From: Typhlomys cinereus
Lineage: Eukaryota > Chordata > Mammalia > Rodentia > Platacanthomyidae
Direction: 5' to 3'
Length of the DNA: 64,000 nucleotides
NCBI GenBank assembly: GCA_023101885.1
Contig: JALPQD010000388.1
Coordinates: 1,567,001-1,631,000, forward strand
Position 1 is the first letter of the stretch. Each line of letters starts with the position of its first letter. This document shows positions 1 to 10,069 of this stretch, piece after piece. A program made the position numbers and the translations under genes. The notes under the pieces are model-generated. The model was not told the origin of the DNA. It was given only the letters and a program-made list of their open reading frames with translations, and did no database searches.

Positions 1-872
1 CATGCCATTCACAGCCTTTAAAATCTGACTTATGCTAAATTTTTTATGTGTTTTTATCCTCTCCACATTATATATAATTTTCTGATTTACTTCACTTTTT
101 TGTGTCTCTAGGCTTGCATTATTTCCATTTTTGCCTGACTAGAGTGTATTCTTCCATGTCTTAGAATTATCAACTCTTAACATACCTTTAATTCCCGTTA
201 TACCTACATCTAAACTTTTCTGTGGTTGATCCTGTTGAAATCCTTTCCCTGTGTTATTCATATCTATTTGAATGCCTTACCAGCCTGAGTGATTCCAAAA
301 GGAGGACTTTGTGGTGTTCATTGGTGTATTCCCAGAAGTTGAAATGTCACTGTCACTAAATAGTTACATGTTGTGTGAATGATGAGTGAGTTTGCCATGT
401 CCTGTAAATATTTATGCTTTGATTTTCCATGTAGCTCAACTGCCAGGAAGAACTTTCCTAGGCTTGGTGACAGGTTAGAGCTGATATCAGCCAAGAAATT
501 CCCTTGCATTAGGAGTCTCTGATTCAATGCATTATTGATGAGCATTGAGTTGCATTCATCTTATGACTAAAGATGGCAAACTGAATACATATATTTGTAT
601 TTGATTCTTTCCTCAGGCCCCACAAATGTGACAGAAATGTGTGAAAGCATAAAATACCAATGAACAAAGAGAGATGAGATTTAAAACAAACCCAGAATCA
701 GGCCAAAAAGATTGTTTTTTTGAAAATGGACAAGGAAAAAGCTGACTTGGCATAATCAAGAAAACGGAATCTTTTTCTTGGAATAAAAAAAAAGACCCAG
801 AAAAATTAAAGGGTTTAAAGAATCTCTAAAAGACACAGACAGAGCTTTGTAAAAACAAGAAAGTTTACTTTC

Positions 873-1015
873 CACAGAACTAACTTTCCATAGGTCTATG
901 ACCGAGACCCCTAGAAACACTGCCTGACTCTAGCAGTCATGTTACTGACTCCTCTAATTGGGTGCATGACTAGGACTTTATTCTTTAGCATATCAATCGA
1001 GGGGTCCAGACATAA
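873..1015 (+). repeat. Diverged direct repeat, copy 1
   Basis: This segment shares an ordered series of words with 1519-1665: 'gagacccctaga', 'cctgactct', 'atcatgttattgactc' or close variants, then 'catgactagga' and 'tcaattgaggg'-like ends. By eye the two are roughly 80 percent alike, with small indels. Either an old local duplication or two copies of an unrecognised dispersed repeat in the same orientation. Confidence 0.6.
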
Positions 1016-1518
1016 CAAAATTAATTAGTTAAAATTAATTCATGACTAGACAGGGAAAGAAGACAGAGATTGATGAGAGAAAATAGTAAAAGTTTCACAT
1101 TAAATATTGAATATTCTCACTCCTCGCTTCTCTTCCATGTATTCCAGAAAGTTAGGACTGATTCATCTATCTGCAATCATAAACAGAACAATTTTCCTCC
1201 ACTGTATCTAACCAACTGAGAGTAAGTGAACTAAAGGAAGAGACACTAAAGATTTCATAATGAAACAGCTACTGCAGATAACATTAAAGACAGGAGCATG
1301 ATCAGTAGTCTCAGTTAACTCACAGAACTTCTAATCCACTCTTTAGTCCTTACTTTTTGGTGTAAGAAATGGCTAGGATTCTTAGATAATTGAAGTAAGT
1401 ATTGGATATGAGATAAATAGTGGAAGTAAGTTAGTATTCCCTTTAGTTTTTTAGTTGTGGATAATCCATTGTTCCTATCATCAATATTCTATTGACTTCT
1501 AGTTTCAATTGACTTCTC

Positions 1519-1665
1519 CACAGAATTAAATGAATTCTTTATAAATCTGTATGACTGAGACCCCTAGACACTCTACCTGACTCTTGCAATCATGTTATTG
1601 ACTCTTCCATTTGGGCATATGACTAGGATTTTAGTCTTTTTATGTCAATTGAGGGCTGTAAACAT
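1519..1665 (+). repeat. Diverged direct repeat, copy 2
   Basis: Partner of 873-1015, about 650 bases downstream in direct orientation. The flanks resemble each other only weakly (both have a 'ccacagaa' word upstream and a 'ggaaagaa' word downstream), so the duplicated unit may originally have been longer. Confidence 0.6.
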
Positions 1666-4559
1666 GATGGAGAATTCTAGAAAATATTCTCTGAAATGAC
1701 AAGATTATGGAAAGAAACATGCAAAGAATATAAATGAGTGTTAGATGGTTGAAAATTAATAAGCAAAACTGAGAGGATATTTAAATTTGGATAAATTTAA
1801 TATAGGATAATATAGGATAGGATAAATAAATTTGGAGGAATTGCTCAGGGAGGAAAACAGGAGAAGTAATGAAAAATAAATGGGGGAAATTGGGAAAACA
1901 ATGGAGTCATTTGAGAGATAAACTCTGAGTAAATGAATGATAGCAAATGTGTAAAGAGCGTCATCAAAGACATAATTTTTGCAGAGCTGAAGAATGTGCT
2001 TTCCCAGCCAAAGCTCATTAAGCAAAGCTTCACTGTAAATTTGAAGGCATGGGTGAGACAAAGAACGTTCTAGATGAAAGGGAAATATTTGCACAAAGAA
2101 AATGTTTTAGTTTCTGTATATATAGTAACAACTCCAAAGCTAAGATTTCATAAGATAATCAAAGTTCTGAGGACATTCTTTAGCATGTACATGAATTATT
2201 GTATATACACCTGAATCTCAAGATATTTTAGTCATGCCAAAAATAAGTATATCATGCACTCTATCTCAGAAAGCTATTGAAAAATGGATTGTGTTCATGT
2301 GAGATACAAAACCAAGGGGAAAAATACAAATGTGTGAAAATGAAATTTGTGAAATAGGGAGTCAGCAAAAAGTTACTGGCAGGATGATCACTTACAATGG
2401 CAAAAGTAGTTTGCACAATGGTGATTACTTACAAGGGCTAGTGAAAACTTGAGGAGCAGATTTTTATGACAGTTATTTAGAAAACTAAACAAATGCAAAA
2501 AGACAAAGTTAATGAAGAAGAGAGGAATGAAGAAGTAAATCATTAATTTCAGATAAAATCAAAGTTTTCTACAAGAAAAGAAAAATAGCCAGGTTATACA
2601 CTACAAGTCCCAGCTTTGATATAATTAATAAATACTTATATAAACAATTTTATGTTACAAACATGCTTGGAAGTTAGAAGAAACAATTTGAGGCAGCATC
2701 AGACAAAATGATGATGGATGAGACCTATATTTTTTGTTCCCTAGTGAGAAGTCAAGGGTTAAATAGCAAAACAAAACAAAAATAAACTTCACAATATAAG
2801 CTCGTTATTTAGAGCTTTCGATGTAAATTCTAACATAAGCAATTTTGATAGGGAAATATTTATCAAATCAAAGCAAGTACTGGAGATAGCAAGAGAACAC
2901 TACAGTTATATGGCTGTATGTCTGTCAGGGTAGTATTCACTGTTGCAATAAGCAAATCTCCACATTTTAATGGTCTCCAACCAAATTCAGGTTAGTTTTT
3001 CACTCCTTCCATTGATCATACCAGTGTTTCTGTGTCATAGATATGGCTCTCTCACACAGATTCAACCATGAACAAAAAAAAAAAAAAAAACTCTGAATGC
3101 TTTAATATGACAGTTGGAGCTACCATGCTTCTTACTCTCCAATGCTGACATCATGAACAAAGACCATGGAGAGATGTACATAGAATATTTTCAAGGACAA
3201 GACTGGGAGTTACCCCACTTCTGATCTAGGTGTTCAGTCTTGGGACATTTCTAGCAGTTGTGGAGACTAGAAGATGTAGCTCAGCAACATCAAGAAAGCA
3301 CAGAGGGATATGGGCTGTGATAGTAGTGTGAATAATTGACATGATTTCTAAAACTTTGACTCTTTTAAAATCACAGACATCTTTAAATTGTACTTTTGTA
3401 CAAAAACAATATAAGGAAACATATTCTAGAAACCACTAAAATTTAATAATGTGAGCTAGCCCTTTTCATAAATTATAGCATTTTTGTAGATACAGAATGA
3501 TTCTTGCTTTGACTTTTCCTCCACTCTTTTCCCTATAGGGGATGGTCAATAGCTTTTCCTATGAAGACAAATTGAAAATCAACATAATATTATTGATTGA
3601 ATAGAGGGTATTGTAGAGTTGTCCATATTCTGAAGCAACAGGTTACTAAGTGATAGACTCAATTGTTAGTCATTCACTCTATTGCATAATATGAAGCTAT
3701 TAAAGCATCCACAATGGAGCAGCAGGTAATATGGTACAAACCATTGAGCCTAGTTCTGTGTTCTCAGAGTTCGATCCAAAAGAAGTTCCCTACTGGTACA
3801 AGTCCAGGCTTCCAGTCTGAAGGCTCAGAGTTTCCATCAGTCACACTGGGCCTCTCTAGGAATTATCTTTTTCTCATGCTATGTCCAATCTGCTGATCTG
3901 AAATAAATTCCCTGCAGTTATAGGATCAGAGAGCGTCATCAAAAGATAGGAATCCTCTTTGGGAAAAATCTCTGTGAATCAAAAATATCCCCCCTTTTCC
4001 CTTAACAGCTTTTGAGAGAGGCATCATGCCAGTATGGAAAAGAGGAATTATGTGTATTCCTTTCACATGGCACTCCATTCTTTTCTCCCAGCCAGCTGAG
4101 AGATATTTCTAACGGTCACCACTTCAGACTTGATAAGTATGTTCTCCTATTTACAATGACTTGGGACAGTCTTGTGTCTTCAGTTGCAATGGTTATAATA
4201 TATCCATCCCCCATCTGAAAAATCAACGTTCCACTCTGCTTTCTTCACAGGAGAATGATACCCACTGACACACTCCATTTGTACTTCAGTGATACATACA
4301 GAGTTGCTGCTTGGATCAGTGAATCAGAATATTTACAAAATAGCCCTGAGTCTGCTCTGGATATGTGCTCTAATACAGTGAATATGGGGATCTTACAATA
4401 CTACATTTCAAAGGCTAAGCATATAATTCATTGTTCAGACAGGAATGCCTTGAGAGAGAATGAGAAGTAATATCACTACAGGAGATGGCATAAATAGCAT
4501 TCCAGACAAAAAGTAATGTGATCAGCAAAGGTTTACTTCATATTCCTTATCCAACGGGT

Positions 4560-4950
4560 AAACAAACTATGCTATATACATCAAATGCCCATTATTCTTC
4601 TTTAAGAAAGATATTTCTTACACACATTACAACGTGGATGTACCTTAACAACAGTACGCTATGCAATATAAACTAGTCACAAAATGGTAAATGCTATATA
4701 ATTCCACTTCTACAAAGTATGGAGAAGAGTCACATTCACAGAGTTAGGAAGTAAAAATTGTGGTTGCCAAGGGCTGAGGGGACAAAGGGGAAGGAGGTGA
4801 TTGCTTGGAGAAGCAAAGTTTTAAAAGATGAAAAAGTTTTCAATTTTGTCATGATGAAGGTTACAGAACTTTGCAAATACACTTATTTAGTTTCAGTAAA
4901 CTATACATTTTAAATGGTTTGAATGATAAATTTATATATGCATACTGTAT
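4560..4950 (+). mobile_element. Old L1 (L1M-type) 3' end fragment
   Basis: The order of words matches the 3' end of ancient mammalian L1: 'acaacgtggatg', then 'actagtcacaaaatgg', 'attccacttctac', 'gtggttgccaagggctgagggg', and finally an 'aactatacattttaaatggtt'-like tail. It is strongly diverged and 5'-truncated with no visible target-site duplication, consistent with great age. Orientation is sense. It ends in an AT-rich stretch leading into the antisense SINE at 5008. Confidence 0.75.
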
Positions 4951-5007
4951 GATACATATATAATGGAATATAGTATATGAATCTTACACATATACACATA
5001 TATTAAG

Positions 5008-5204
5008 GATGACTTCAGGAATCATCCTGAATTGTTCTACTTTCTTATTGTTTTCCTTTAGGATTTGCCAGGCTCCACGTTCCAGGGCTGGAAATGCAGG
5101 CTGCAACCATTTCTGTCCTGCATTTTACATGAGATCTGGGATCTGAACTCAAATCCTTCTGCTTGTGAGGAAGAGACTTAACCCCTGACCTATCTCTCGA
5201 GCCC
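5008..5204 (-). mobile_element. B2-superfamily SINE, antisense, partial
   Basis: The right part reads as the reverse complement of the tRNA-derived head: 'cttaacccctgacc' and 'tctctcgagccccc' are the complement of a 'gggctggagag...ggttaag' start. The left part keeps the 'gccaggctccac' body block. It lacks the CA tail, so it is an older or truncated copy of the family seen at 9699, 36760 and 58689. Confidence 0.8.
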
Positions 5205-6305
5205 CCAAATTAATGATTCTTAATGATTGTGGGTCATGTCTCTTTTGAGGATCTAATATGAATCTGGTCTTAATCAAACAAAGCATCCACCTGATGATTC
5301 ACAAGAGCAAATTCTGAATGGTTTGCTCACAACGCACAAGACAAAAATCTCCCTTTATGGTCAGGGAAAGCACAAGAAAATAAGTGACCTTAAAAGGATA
5401 GAGACCAGGAAAGAAATGAGCTACGTGTTATGTGAATTTTCATGGGTAGACATGAGCAAATGACTACTCATCTGAGATAGGGCCCTGACATCAGACCAAA
5501 ATTATGATTCCATCCAGGCATAGCTTAGCAAACTAGTGAATTATTGGAAAATAGGTGAAGGTTTACAGAAGCATGGACAACTCAAAGGCAGCCACTCTGG
5601 AGCTCCCTGAATGATTAGGCACTTTCTTCTCTCAAAAGAGTTTTCTTACTCAAGCAGTTATTATTGCTTATACAAATACGGGGAATGACTTTGTGAATCT
5701 TGTATTTCAGAAAATTCCTGAGACTTGCAAGTTGTTTCTTACCTATGCCTAGTATTTTTTTTTTTTAGTGCTTGAGTCTTAAAGGACACTTGCTCCAAAA
5801 TAGAGTATTAGAATTTAGAAGAAATTGCTACAAAATGCACTTCAGCAGGACCCTAGATACTAGAGCTAGACTTTTTTCTACCATTCCCTTGATGTTTCAC
5901 AGATGCTGGATTATTCTAGGATTGAGAACCATTCAAAAGTTTTCCCACTCTGCACTCAATAAGAAAATGTATAAAGGAACCAAAAGGAATATAAGAAATT
6001 CCCTTCCAAAAGACAGATTTTAGTCTGTGTGTTTCCTGTGGCCTCTGAAAACTTTGGCCTTCTTCTTAATAAACAATGTTAGAACAACTGTAATATCTTC
6101 TTTGTATGTGGTTCATAATCTGTCCTCAAAAGCTGTCTACACAAAACATACCAATGAGAATACACATTAAAAGGAAGATTACGCCCTTTTGACCAATTCT
6201 AAACTGTTCAGCTGTAGTCTCAGTTATGTAGACTACATACCTGATTATGTCTATAGTAGTGATGTATAAATTAATAAATCTATAAACAACCTATTCCTGA
6301 ATCTT
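5205..6305. other. Unique AT-rich DNA, nothing recognised
   Basis: No repeat or coding signature recognised. Contains a poly-T run near 5757. An open frame at 5772-6023 shows no domain and reads like chance. Confidence 0.4.
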
Positions 6306-6307
6306 AT

Positions 6308-6750
6308 TATTATAGTTAGATTTGGGTGTCAATTTAATGGTTGAGGGTTCATTCAAACTGGGGCACATTTGTACAGAACTAGAATTGAGTTAAGTTCAGA
6401 ATTAACTTTCAATAGATTATCTAGTTGATTGGGGAGGGTCCAGATCACAGTGGGCAGGACTAATCACTGGGAAGGTGAATAAAATGAAGGATAATGGCTT
6501 AGAAAGATGGTATTCTATTCTATACTTGGCCATACTTGCTGGTCTGACAAGTGAGAATTGCCCCTCTCTCGTCATTGTGAAGATATGGGATAGCCAGTTC
6601 CTTCATTTCCGGTGATAGTGTGAGCTCTCCTCCCAAGCTGGATAAGGAACTGAAGCTAGATTATCATAAGAGAAAACAAAGCCCCTTGTTACCTCAAGCT
6701 GTCAAAATTTATCAACACCAATGCGGAATAACTACCTGCAATAGAATTTG
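6308..6750 (+). repeat. 5' LTR of ERVL/MaLR-like element A
   Basis: Begins 'tattatagttag...ggtgtcaatttaatgg' and aligns along its length with 8742-9090 (rejoined with 9671-10020) and with 56030-56440. Shared blocks include 'gaattgag', 'ttgattggggagggtcc', 'gggcaggac', 'gaaggtgaataaaat', 'ggccatacttgctggtc' and 'agagaaaacaaagcc'. It is followed at once by a tRNA-Leu-like primer-binding word (6751 onward), the expected place in an LTR retroelement. Known context: class III (ERVL and MaLR) elements use tRNA-Leu-type primer sites. Family name in a repeat library is not known to me. Confidence 0.75.
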
Positions 6751-6772
6751 GTACCAGAGAATTGGGTGCTGC
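6751..6772 (+). other. tRNA-Leu-type primer-binding site
   Basis: The word 'ttggtaccagagaattggg' sits directly after the LTR end. It fits the primer-binding site of class III (ERVL/MaLR) retroelements, which is complementary to the 3' end of tRNA-Leu. The equivalent position in the second element (56436-56462) is decayed to 'ttttgctatcagaaaagtgg'. Confidence 0.65.
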
Positions 6773-6802
6773 TAATGAATCTGACTATGTGAACTTTGAA
6801 TC

Positions 6803-6833
<31 letters not shown>

Positions 6834-7697
6834 GAGGACTATGGAAATCTTTAAGGCAAGAGATTGTGTGCTCTGAAATTTGTTCAGCTTTTGGACGGTT
6901 TGGAAAATAGTAACGGTGACAGAGTTGTGAACTGTTTAGGCCCAGATTATGATGAAGGGGGCAGAGTTGAATTTAAATATGATGGACTAGTTTGCTTGAC
7001 AAAGGAGAGCTGTGTTGGGAGTCTTGAAACTTTTGATGAGAAAAATGCAGATAGCAAACCAGTTGCCACTCTCAGAGAAATGAGCATCATTTAAGGAAAA
7101 CAGCATTTTACACTAGGATGGTGGAAGAAATAAACACTATCCTATAGAGATTCCCTGGTCTGAAAACCCAGATTGCTTTAGGGGTTGAAAGCCCAAGTCG
7201 AAGTCATTTCTTTCCCTTCAAAGTTGTGGTGGCCTAAAAATGGGGTTTTCCAGGATTGGCGTGCAAAAGTTGGTACAGAAGTGGTATGAGTTAACCAAGC
7301 TACATTTCAACCTTTCTGCGTAATTGGTCAACATTACCCTGATGATAATGATTTGATGCAAGATTGATGGTTTATGGAGAGCAGCTGAATCTTGTTACCA
7401 AGTGCCAGATTTGGAGTTCCAGCAAAGAAAGATGATACTTTAAGCTGCAGAGGCAAATCCAAAGTGTTATTGAGATGCCAAAACTATGGAGTATATGTTG
7501 AGAATGACTGTGAGTAGAGATTCAACTTGTTCAGAGAAGTGCTGCTTATGCAACGTTGACATTCAAGGAGGGACTAGAATTGCCCAGAATCTTTCAGTCA
7601 CCATGATAAGCAACAGAAGATGGATATTGAAGTATACGATGAATTATTTGATTTTCCTGAATTGATATGAATTGCATATACTTGCAGTTTGCCTGAT

Positions 7698-8103
7698 GGT
7701 TGCTGATAAATCACTATCAAATGGCTTAAGGGAACAAGAGGTTTATTTTCTCTTACGATTACTGATTACAGTTCATAGTCCAGCTATGCAGGAGAGCATG
7801 CACCGAGACCAGGGACCTGGGCACAATATCACCACATAATGGCTGAGAGAGGGATGATCCTGACTTGTCAGACAAGCATGTCTAGCCAGTATACACAAGG
7901 ATGATGACTTCCTCAACCAGCTCTCAGTATTTTATTCACCCATTCAGGGCCTAGTCCCCCCCACATGGACTGGGCCTTCCCCATCAGCTAGACAATCTCC
8001 TGCAGGTTTGCTCTGGGCTTAACTCAACCATTAATTTTCTACAAATGTACCTAGAACTCAAACCCCCAACTGTCAAGTTGACACTTGTGCCTAATTATGA
8101 CAG
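7698..8103 (-). mobile_element. Antisense LTR of the same family, nested
   Basis: Read on the minus strand it starts 'tgtcataattaggcacaagtg' and continues with 'tcaacttgacag', 'gttgagttaagcccag', 'ctgcaggagattg', and ends 'gatttatcagcaacc'. These are the landmarks of the LTRs at 6308 and 56030. It splits the internal region of element A, because the flanking sequences 7620-7697 and 8104-8205 rejoin into the order seen in element B. No partner or internal sequence accompanies it, so it is best read as a solo LTR. Confidence 0.75.
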
Positions 8104-8209
8104 ATATTTTCTTATTGTGTTATGGTGCATCACTTTAGATGTTTTATTTGTGCTGAAATATTTAACTTATTTTGATTTGATAGACTCCTATTGTTAAAAA
8201 AAACCTTTG

Positions 8210-8534
8210 GGGGCTGGAGAGGAGGCTAAGGGGTTAAGCTTCTGCCTTGTAGGCGGAAGGTCCTGAGTTCAGATCTTAGACCCCATCTATAGACTCCAGA
8301 CGGAAGCGGGAGGGAGCAGCCTGCATTTCTGGTCCTGGTAGGGTGGAGCCTGTGAATCCCAAGGCAGAGTAAACAAGGAGGAGGTAGAGGCGTCCATGGT
8401 GGTTCCCGAATTTGCTCGTGGTTCTACACACACACACACACACATACACACACGCACACACACAAACACACAAACACACACACACATACACACAAGTGCA
8501 TACACACAATTGAATAAATAATAAATAATAAAAA
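8210..8534 (+). mobile_element. B2-superfamily SINE with CA tail
   Basis: Starts 'ggggctggagaggaggct' and keeps 'ggttaagc...gcctt...aaggtcctgagttcagat', a tRNA-like A-box and B-box region. The body runs 'gcctgcatttctggtcctgg', 'gtggagcctgtgaatcc', 'gaggcgtccatggtggttc', then a CA array (about 8426-8509), 'ttgaataaataataaa' and poly-A. Near-perfect short target duplication: aacctttg before (8202-8209), aacttttg after (8535-8542). Nested in element A. Confidence 0.9.
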
Positions 8535-9096
8535 AACTTTTGAACTTTTAACGTGTTGTAACTGAAGTTTTAATGACAAAACATTTAAAATTTGTCTATG
8601 ATAACTTTTAGAGTTTTAAAATCAATAAAAATTAATTTATTTATATTACATCAAAAGCAAATTTAACATCTGTAGGGACAAAGACTTTCGATTAAAGTTT
8701 AAAAGTTATATGTTTTGTGTCCGGTTGACAGGAAGTGAAGTGTCATAGTTAGAGACAGGTGTTTTTTACCTAACAGTTGAGACTTAAAGCTCTGGGAACA
8801 TTTGTAGAGAATTATTAGTTGAGTTAAATCAAGAATAGACTCATAGAAGCTTGTCTAGTTGATGTGGAGGCCAAGACCATGGTGTGTGGGACCAGTCCCT
8901 GGGCAGGTGAGTAAGAGAGGGGAAACTGAGAAAGTTGACATTCTCCTTTATATTTGGCCAAACGTGCTGGTGTGGCAAGTAAGGATTGGCCCTTTCTTGA
9001 TCATTATGAGTGTATAGTGTACCCAATTCCCTTAAATTCCTTTTGTTAATGTGAGTTTTCCTGCCAATCTGGACAAGGAACTGTAACTGGACTATT

Positions 9097-9670
9097 TTTT
9101 TTCTTATTTTTTTATTATTATTTCTGCGCATACAAACTTAATAGGTACACCAGTTCCCTCCCTCCCTCCTCCTCCTCCCGAACCCCCTGCTCCCCCTCCC
9201 CTCACCCCTCCTTCCCCATCCCCCAATGCCCCCCCCCAATTCCCAGAGAATCCTTTAATGTGCATGCCTGACTCTCCTCTGGGTCCTCCTCTCCGATGAC
9301 GTACCCAGTGGCATTTCCCTGAACCCTTTCCCATGTTCCCCTTAAGCATAGAAACACTACTGTGGCTGTCAATCCCTTGCCTCCAAGGATCTTGGTGCCT
9401 TTAGCAGATGCTAGACTTTGTGAGGTCAATAGTGTATTGGACATTGCGCAGGGCATGCAAAGTCCAATTATGATTGCTTCGGCCCTAACTTGTGTGGAGT
9501 ATCTTGCAAATCATTGCTCCTCCCATCCTTTTGCTCTTACAATCTTACCGCCCCCTCTTCCGCAAATGTTCTGAGCTTCAGGATGGGGAGAGATTAGTCT
9601 GGCCTAGTTCTAGGTGGTTGATATAGAGTCTCTGACGTTCTGGATCGTGGTTTGTTGATTTTCTTTTGCA
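9097..9670 (-). mobile_element. Young L1 3'-UTR insertion, 5'-truncated
   Basis: Antisense insertion: a T-rich tail at the left, then 'cgcatacaaacttaatagg', the pyrimidine-rich 'ctccctccctcctcctcctcc' tract region (polypurine on the L1 strand), and the family 3' UTR ending 'tttgttgattttcttttgca'. It is the same 3' UTR as in 10070-11130 and 27022-28070. A 14-base perfect target duplication, 'gtaactggactatt', flanks it at 9083-9096 and 9671-9684. No ORF2 is included. Confidence 0.9.
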
Positions 9671-9698
9671 GTAACTGGACTATTATTAAGAGAAAATA

Positions 9699-9960
9699 GG
9701 GGCTGGAGAGGTGGCTCAGGGGTTAAGCCTCTGCCTTGCAGTGGAAGGTTCTGAGTTCGGATCCTAGACCCCACGTATAGACGCCGGGCGGAAGCGGGGG
9801 CGGCCTGCGTTTCTGGTCCTGGTGGGCGGAGCATGTGAATCCCAGGGCAGAGTAAACAAGGAGCAGTTGGAGGCGTCCATGGTGGTTCCCGAGTTTGTCT
9901 GTGGTTCTACACACGCACACACGCATACACACACAATTGAATAAATAATAAATTAAAAAA
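9699..9960 (+). mobile_element. B2-superfamily SINE, well preserved
   Basis: Full copy: 'ggggctggagaggtggctca' head, 'gcctctgccttgca', 'ggttctgagttcggatcc' B-box region, body with 'ggcggcctgcgtttctgg', 'gaggcgtccatggtggttcc', a degenerate CA/CG tail and 'ttgaataaataataaatt' plus A-run. Target duplication aagagaaaata at 9688-9698 and 9961-9971. It lies 14 bases after the L1 duplication inside the same host LTR. CpG content is still high, suggesting recent insertion. Confidence 0.92.
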
Positions 9961-10056
9961 AAGAGAAAATAAAGTTCCTTTTTCTTAAGCCATTGAATTT
10001 ATCAGCAACAATACACAGCAACCGCAATACTTACCTTTACAGAAAGATCCTAAATA

Positions 10057-10069
10057 GGTATTAAATTCT
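10057..10069 (+). repeat. Target-site duplication, left
   Basis: The 13-mer ggtattaaattct recurs exactly at 11938-11950 and brackets both L1 pieces between. Confidence 0.9.

Larger units (their letters stand above)
1..4555. other. Anonymous AT-rich DNA, no gene seen
   Basis: No long open frame, SINE or young L1 is recognisable here. The short open frames on both strands have no ATG-anchored conserved domain I recognise. A run of about 18 A occurs near 3073. A diverged direct duplication lies within it (873-1015 and 1519-1665, listed separately). It probably contains old, unrecognisable repeats and intergenic or intronic sequence. Confidence 0.5.
6773..8741 (+). mobile_element. Internal region of ERVL/MaLR-like element A, non-coding
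   Basis: From 6773 to about 7665 it is colinear with 56465-57330: shared blocks are 'aaggagagctgtgttgg', 'gccactctcagagaaatga', 'ggaaaacag', 'aaacccagattgctttagg', 'gaagtcatttctt', 'tggtacag', and 'gagttccagcaaagaa'. The remainder (8105-8205 and 8536-8575) matches 58976-59071 ('gatttgatagactc', 'ttttaatgac'). Unlike element B it has no pol-like segment, so it is internally deleted. A poly-T of about 27 lies at 6804. It is interrupted by an antisense LTR (7698-8103) and a SINE (8210-8534). No intact reading frame; the 76-residue frame at 6864 is chance. Confidence 0.7.
8742..10025 (+). repeat. 3' LTR of ERVL/MaLR-like element A, split by two insertions
   Basis: Starts 'tgtcatagttagagacagg' and is colinear with the 5' LTR. 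The LTR is in three parts: 8742-9096, a stub at 9671-9698 and 9961-10025. The first break is an L1 tail (9097-9670) and the second a SINE (9699-9960), each with its own target duplication. Once these are set aside, 'aagagaaaataaagttcc' carries an AATAAA signal and 'tttatcagcaacaatac' is the common LTR end. Its presence shows that element A retains both LTRs. Confidence 0.75.
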
